A DNA stretch of 64,000 nucleotides. It comes from Planctomycetaceae bacterium (GTDB lineage Bacteria; Planctomycetota; Planctomycetia; Gemmatales; Gemmataceae). The DNA lies in the NCBI GenBank assembly GCA_013823135.1, contig PNLP01000038.1, forward strand, positions 1-64,000, in the 5' to 3' direction. Under the pieces are notes generated by a model that saw only the letters and a list, made by a program, of their open reading frames with translations, ran no database searches and was not told where the DNA came from. The translations under genes were made by a program, and so were the position numbers. Below, in pieces: positions 61,873 through 64,000 of the stretch. The stretch's first letter is position 1; each line of letters begins with the position of its first letter.

Positions 61873-64000
61873 TCACCGCACAAAGCGGCTCACCTGCGTC
61901 GCGCCATCTTGCAGTTCAAAGCGGTAGCCATCCGGGAAGGCGTCGGCGAATTCCTCCTGATGGCTCACCAAAAGGATGCACTGCAAGTGGCCGCGGAGGT
62001 TCTGCAACTCCTGAATCATCACCTGCCGGCCAGCGCGATCGAGGCACCCGAACCCCTCGTCGATGATGACGCTTTCGATCGGCCTGTGCTGCTTGCTGGC
62101 GTACTGACCGATCCCCAGCGCGAGCGCCACTGCGACCCGGAACCGCTGGCTCCCGCTCAGGAACGCCACGTTGATCGGCGACCCACCTGTCACGCGGTTC
62201 GAGCATTCCAACTCGAGCGCCTTCTCGGTGCTCCCATCATCGGTGCCGACTAACCTCAGGAACAGTTGCCCGCCGCTCAGGCGATCGAGCACGCCGTTCG
62301 CGTAATCGACAATCTGCTTTTCGGCCTTGCGCACGAGGAACCGCTGAAGCCTGTCGCGGCCGAGCAGTTCCGCGAGCGTCTTGTACCGCGAGTGTGTCGC
62401 GTCCACGCTCTTGTACTGCTCATCGAGTTCGCCGCGTTGCCGACGGTAATCGTCGAGAATTCGCTTCTGGCCCTGCGCGTCGATCAGTTCCTTGTTCCGG
62501 GCGTCGAGTTCCTTGCGGGCTGCCGCGACCTCGGCTTTCACTTCGTCGGGGTTGCGACGAGCCTCTGCCGGGAAAGCGTTGGCTTCTTCCTCGAACTGCG
62601 TGTTCTCGGCACGCAGCGAATCAAGCCCGCCGCGTGCGGCCTGAAGTTCGGTGAACTTCTTCTCGATCCCCTTCGTGGCGAGTCTGTCGAGTTCATCCTG
62701 CCACTTCGCACGATCAGTCAACCCCGCGGCTTCGACCTGACTCTGCCACGCCGCCGGCAACGACTTCTTGGCACGCTCAACGGAGTCAGCACTCTGCTTG
62801 CGGCTGGCTTCTTCGAGGTTCAGTTTGCCGGTGAACTCGGTGAGTTCGCGGTCGATGTTGCTCAGGTTGCGTTGCTCGCGGTCCACATCGGTGTCGGCCT
62901 TCGCGATCGCATTCTTCGTGGCCGAGATGTTCTCCGTCAGCGTTTTCTTGTCGGCCTGCTTGGTGTTGAACTCCTCGCGAATCGTTGACGGGTCGCCCGA
63001 CGGCAGAGACCGCCGGGCCTTCTCCCACCGGTCGCGGGCGGATTCGAGTTTGGCCCGGAGCTCGCTGACCTTCTTCGCGTCGTCTTGCGCCCGACGCAGA
63101 TTCCGCTTCACGCTATCGATCTGTTTCGCCTCGTCGGTCAGCGTCGTGAGATCGTGCCGGTCGGGATAGGTGGTCTTGGCCCAGTCGGCGGGTTCGGTTG
63201 GGCCGAGGCGGTCCTTGTATTCCTGGGGAAGCCCGAAGTACGTCAGGCGACACGACTCGGTGAGTCGCTTGATATCCAGCGCGGTTTGCTCGGCCGACTT
63301 CTTCGCGGCGACGAACTTCTCACGGAGGCTCGTCAGGTGTTCCCGGTCGGCTGCCTCCTTCGCATTCAGTTCATCTTCGAGTTTGCGTGCGGTCGCAGCG
63401 GCGGCGTTCAGCGTTTCCAACTTCCGTTCGGCGGCCTTCGCATCGAGGTCACGCTTCTTCTTCTCTTCGGCGAAGTGCTTCTCGGTGAGAGGTTGCCCGC
63501 ACGCACGGCACGCCTTCTCGCCGGAAAGCTGCTTGAACTCGTCGGCAAGTTCCTTCGCCTGTCGTGCGAGGGCGCGAGCTTCGGCAGCGGCCTGGTCTTT
63601 TGCTGCACGGTCTTCGCGCGCCGCCTTTGCTTTCGCTTCTAGCGCGGTGAAATCTTCCTTCGCCTTGATTCCCTCGGCCTTCAGTTTCGCCTCGTCCTCA
63701 CGAGCCTTCTTGTCACCCGCGACGGCCTTGGTGAGTTCGGACCGATCCTGGTGAAGCCGATCCAACTGGGCGATGTGCTGCGCGAGCAGCGCGAGGCGTT
63801 CCTGGTCGTGCTGCAACTTGCGCACGTCGGCGTCGGGGTCTTTGGGCAGCGTGGCGAGTTCCACTTCGTGCCGTTTCGTCTCGGTCTCGGCGTCCTCGAC
63901 CTGCTTGACCTTTTCGAGAACGGCTGTGAGTTCCAGGAGACGGGTGTTGAGCGAGGTCTGCCTGGCCTCATCTTCCGTGAGCGTCTTCTTGAGGGCGTCG
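61873..64000 (-). CDS. sbcC: SbcC/Rad50-like ATPase, 5' part beyond window
   Basis: The frame is open from the stop at 61873 to the window edge, so the N-terminal ATPase part with Walker A is outside. At least 709 residues are visible. A zinc hook CRACGQPL lies between two long coiled-coil arms rich in Glu/Lys/Arg. The C-terminal ATPase half has FLSGSQRFRVAVALALGIGQY (signature), VIIDEGFGCLD (Walker B, with Glu) and LVSHQEEF (H-loop). SbcC with SbcD processes hairpins and DNA ends; the sbcD gene should lie just past the window. Confidence 0.93.
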   Translation of the reverse strand, partial: DALKKTLTEDEARQTSLNTRLLELTAVLEKVKQVEDAETETKRHEVELATLPKDPDADVRKLQHDQERLALLAQHIAQLDRLHQDRSELTKAVAGDKKAREDEAKLKAEGIKAKEDFTALEAKAKAAREDRAAKDQAAAEARALARQAKELADEFKQLSGEKACRACGQPLTEKHFAEEKKKRDLDAKAAERKLETLNAAAATARKLEDELNAKEAADREHLTSLREKFVAAKKSAEQTALDIKRLTESCRLTYFGLPQEYKDRLGPTEPADWAKTTYPDRHDLTTLTDEAKQIDSVKRNLRRAQDDAKKVSELRAKLESARDRWEKARRSLPSGDPSTIREEFNTKQADKKTLTENISATKNAIAKADTDVDREQRNLSNIDRELTEFTGKLNLEEASRKQSADSVERAKKSLPAAWQSQVEAAGLTDRAKWQDELDRLATKGIEKKFTELQAARGGLDSLRAENTQFEEEANAFPAEARRNPDEVKAEVAAARKELDARNKELIDAQGQKRILDDYRRQRGELDEQYKSVDATHSRYKTLAELLGRDRLQRFLVRKAEKQIVDYANGVLDRLSGGQLFLRLVGTDDGSTEKALELECSNRVTGGSPINVAFLSGSQRFRVAVALALGIGQYASKQHRPIESVIIDEGFGCLDRAGRQVMIQELQNLRGHLQCILLVSHQEEFADAFPDGYRFELQDGATQVSRFVR

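Noticed and set aside
1..64000. CRISPR array
   Set aside because: No set of regularly spaced direct repeats of 24-40 bases and no cas genes; the repeats found are inverted or irregular.

Overview
The window is chromosomal DNA from a planctomycete, most likely a Gemmata-like member of the Gemmataceae. The support is the gene repertoire: five prepilin-like DUF1559 proteins, two small Gly/Pro-type lipoproteins beside DUF1559 genes, a block of sulfatases with DUF1501 and a PSCyt1/DUF1549/DUF1553 protein, a 1305-residue SecA, large periplasmic TPR proteins and a Flp-type pilin. Base composition is GC-rich apart from a few AT-rich intergenic islands. No rRNA and no CRISPR array were seen; one tRNA-Ala is present.

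Layout. 0-23 kb is mostly housekeeping: secreted protein, acetamidase/formamidase, recJ, a Cys-rich repeat protein, an XRE regulator, three DUF1559 genes in a row with a lipoprotein, two very small membrane proteins, adk-map, an iron alcohol dehydrogenase divergent from mog, a prenyltransferase-fold protein, proC-guaA and a short membrane-protein operon. 23-25.1 kb holds an integron: a complete IntI-type integrase, an attI-like region downstream of it, a 187-base palindromic attC-like element, a SMI1/KNR4 gene cassette and a well formed 67-base attC. The integrase points toward the cassettes, the reverse of the classical mobile integron layout. A 620-residue secreted protein starts 24 bases after the attC, followed by an IS110-type transposase remnant.

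27.5-39.1 kb is one minus-strand block of five sulfatases, a DUF1501 protein and a cytochrome/DUF1553 protein, with a decayed carbohydrate-binding-like module between two of them; together they suggest periplasmic breakdown of sulfated polysaccharides. 39.7-43.7 kb is secA. Then come a two-gene HNH module, an ECF sigma/anti-sigma pair, an AT-rich island, two further DUF1559 loci, fumC, a tandem pair of paralogous secreted proteins, two TPR-type periplasmic proteins, tRNA-Ala, a Flp pilin, two small related exported proteins, a membrane-anchored protein and the 3' part of an sbcC-like ATPase gene cut by the window end.

The most interesting material is the integron with its unusual orientation and attC family, and several non-coding repeat structures: an inverted repeat that contains the start codons of two divergent genes, a 104-base perfect identity confined to the prepilin-like ends of two neighbouring DUF1559 genes, and a rearranged copy of the sigma-factor region. 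Functions were assigned by reading motifs in translations; no database search was run.
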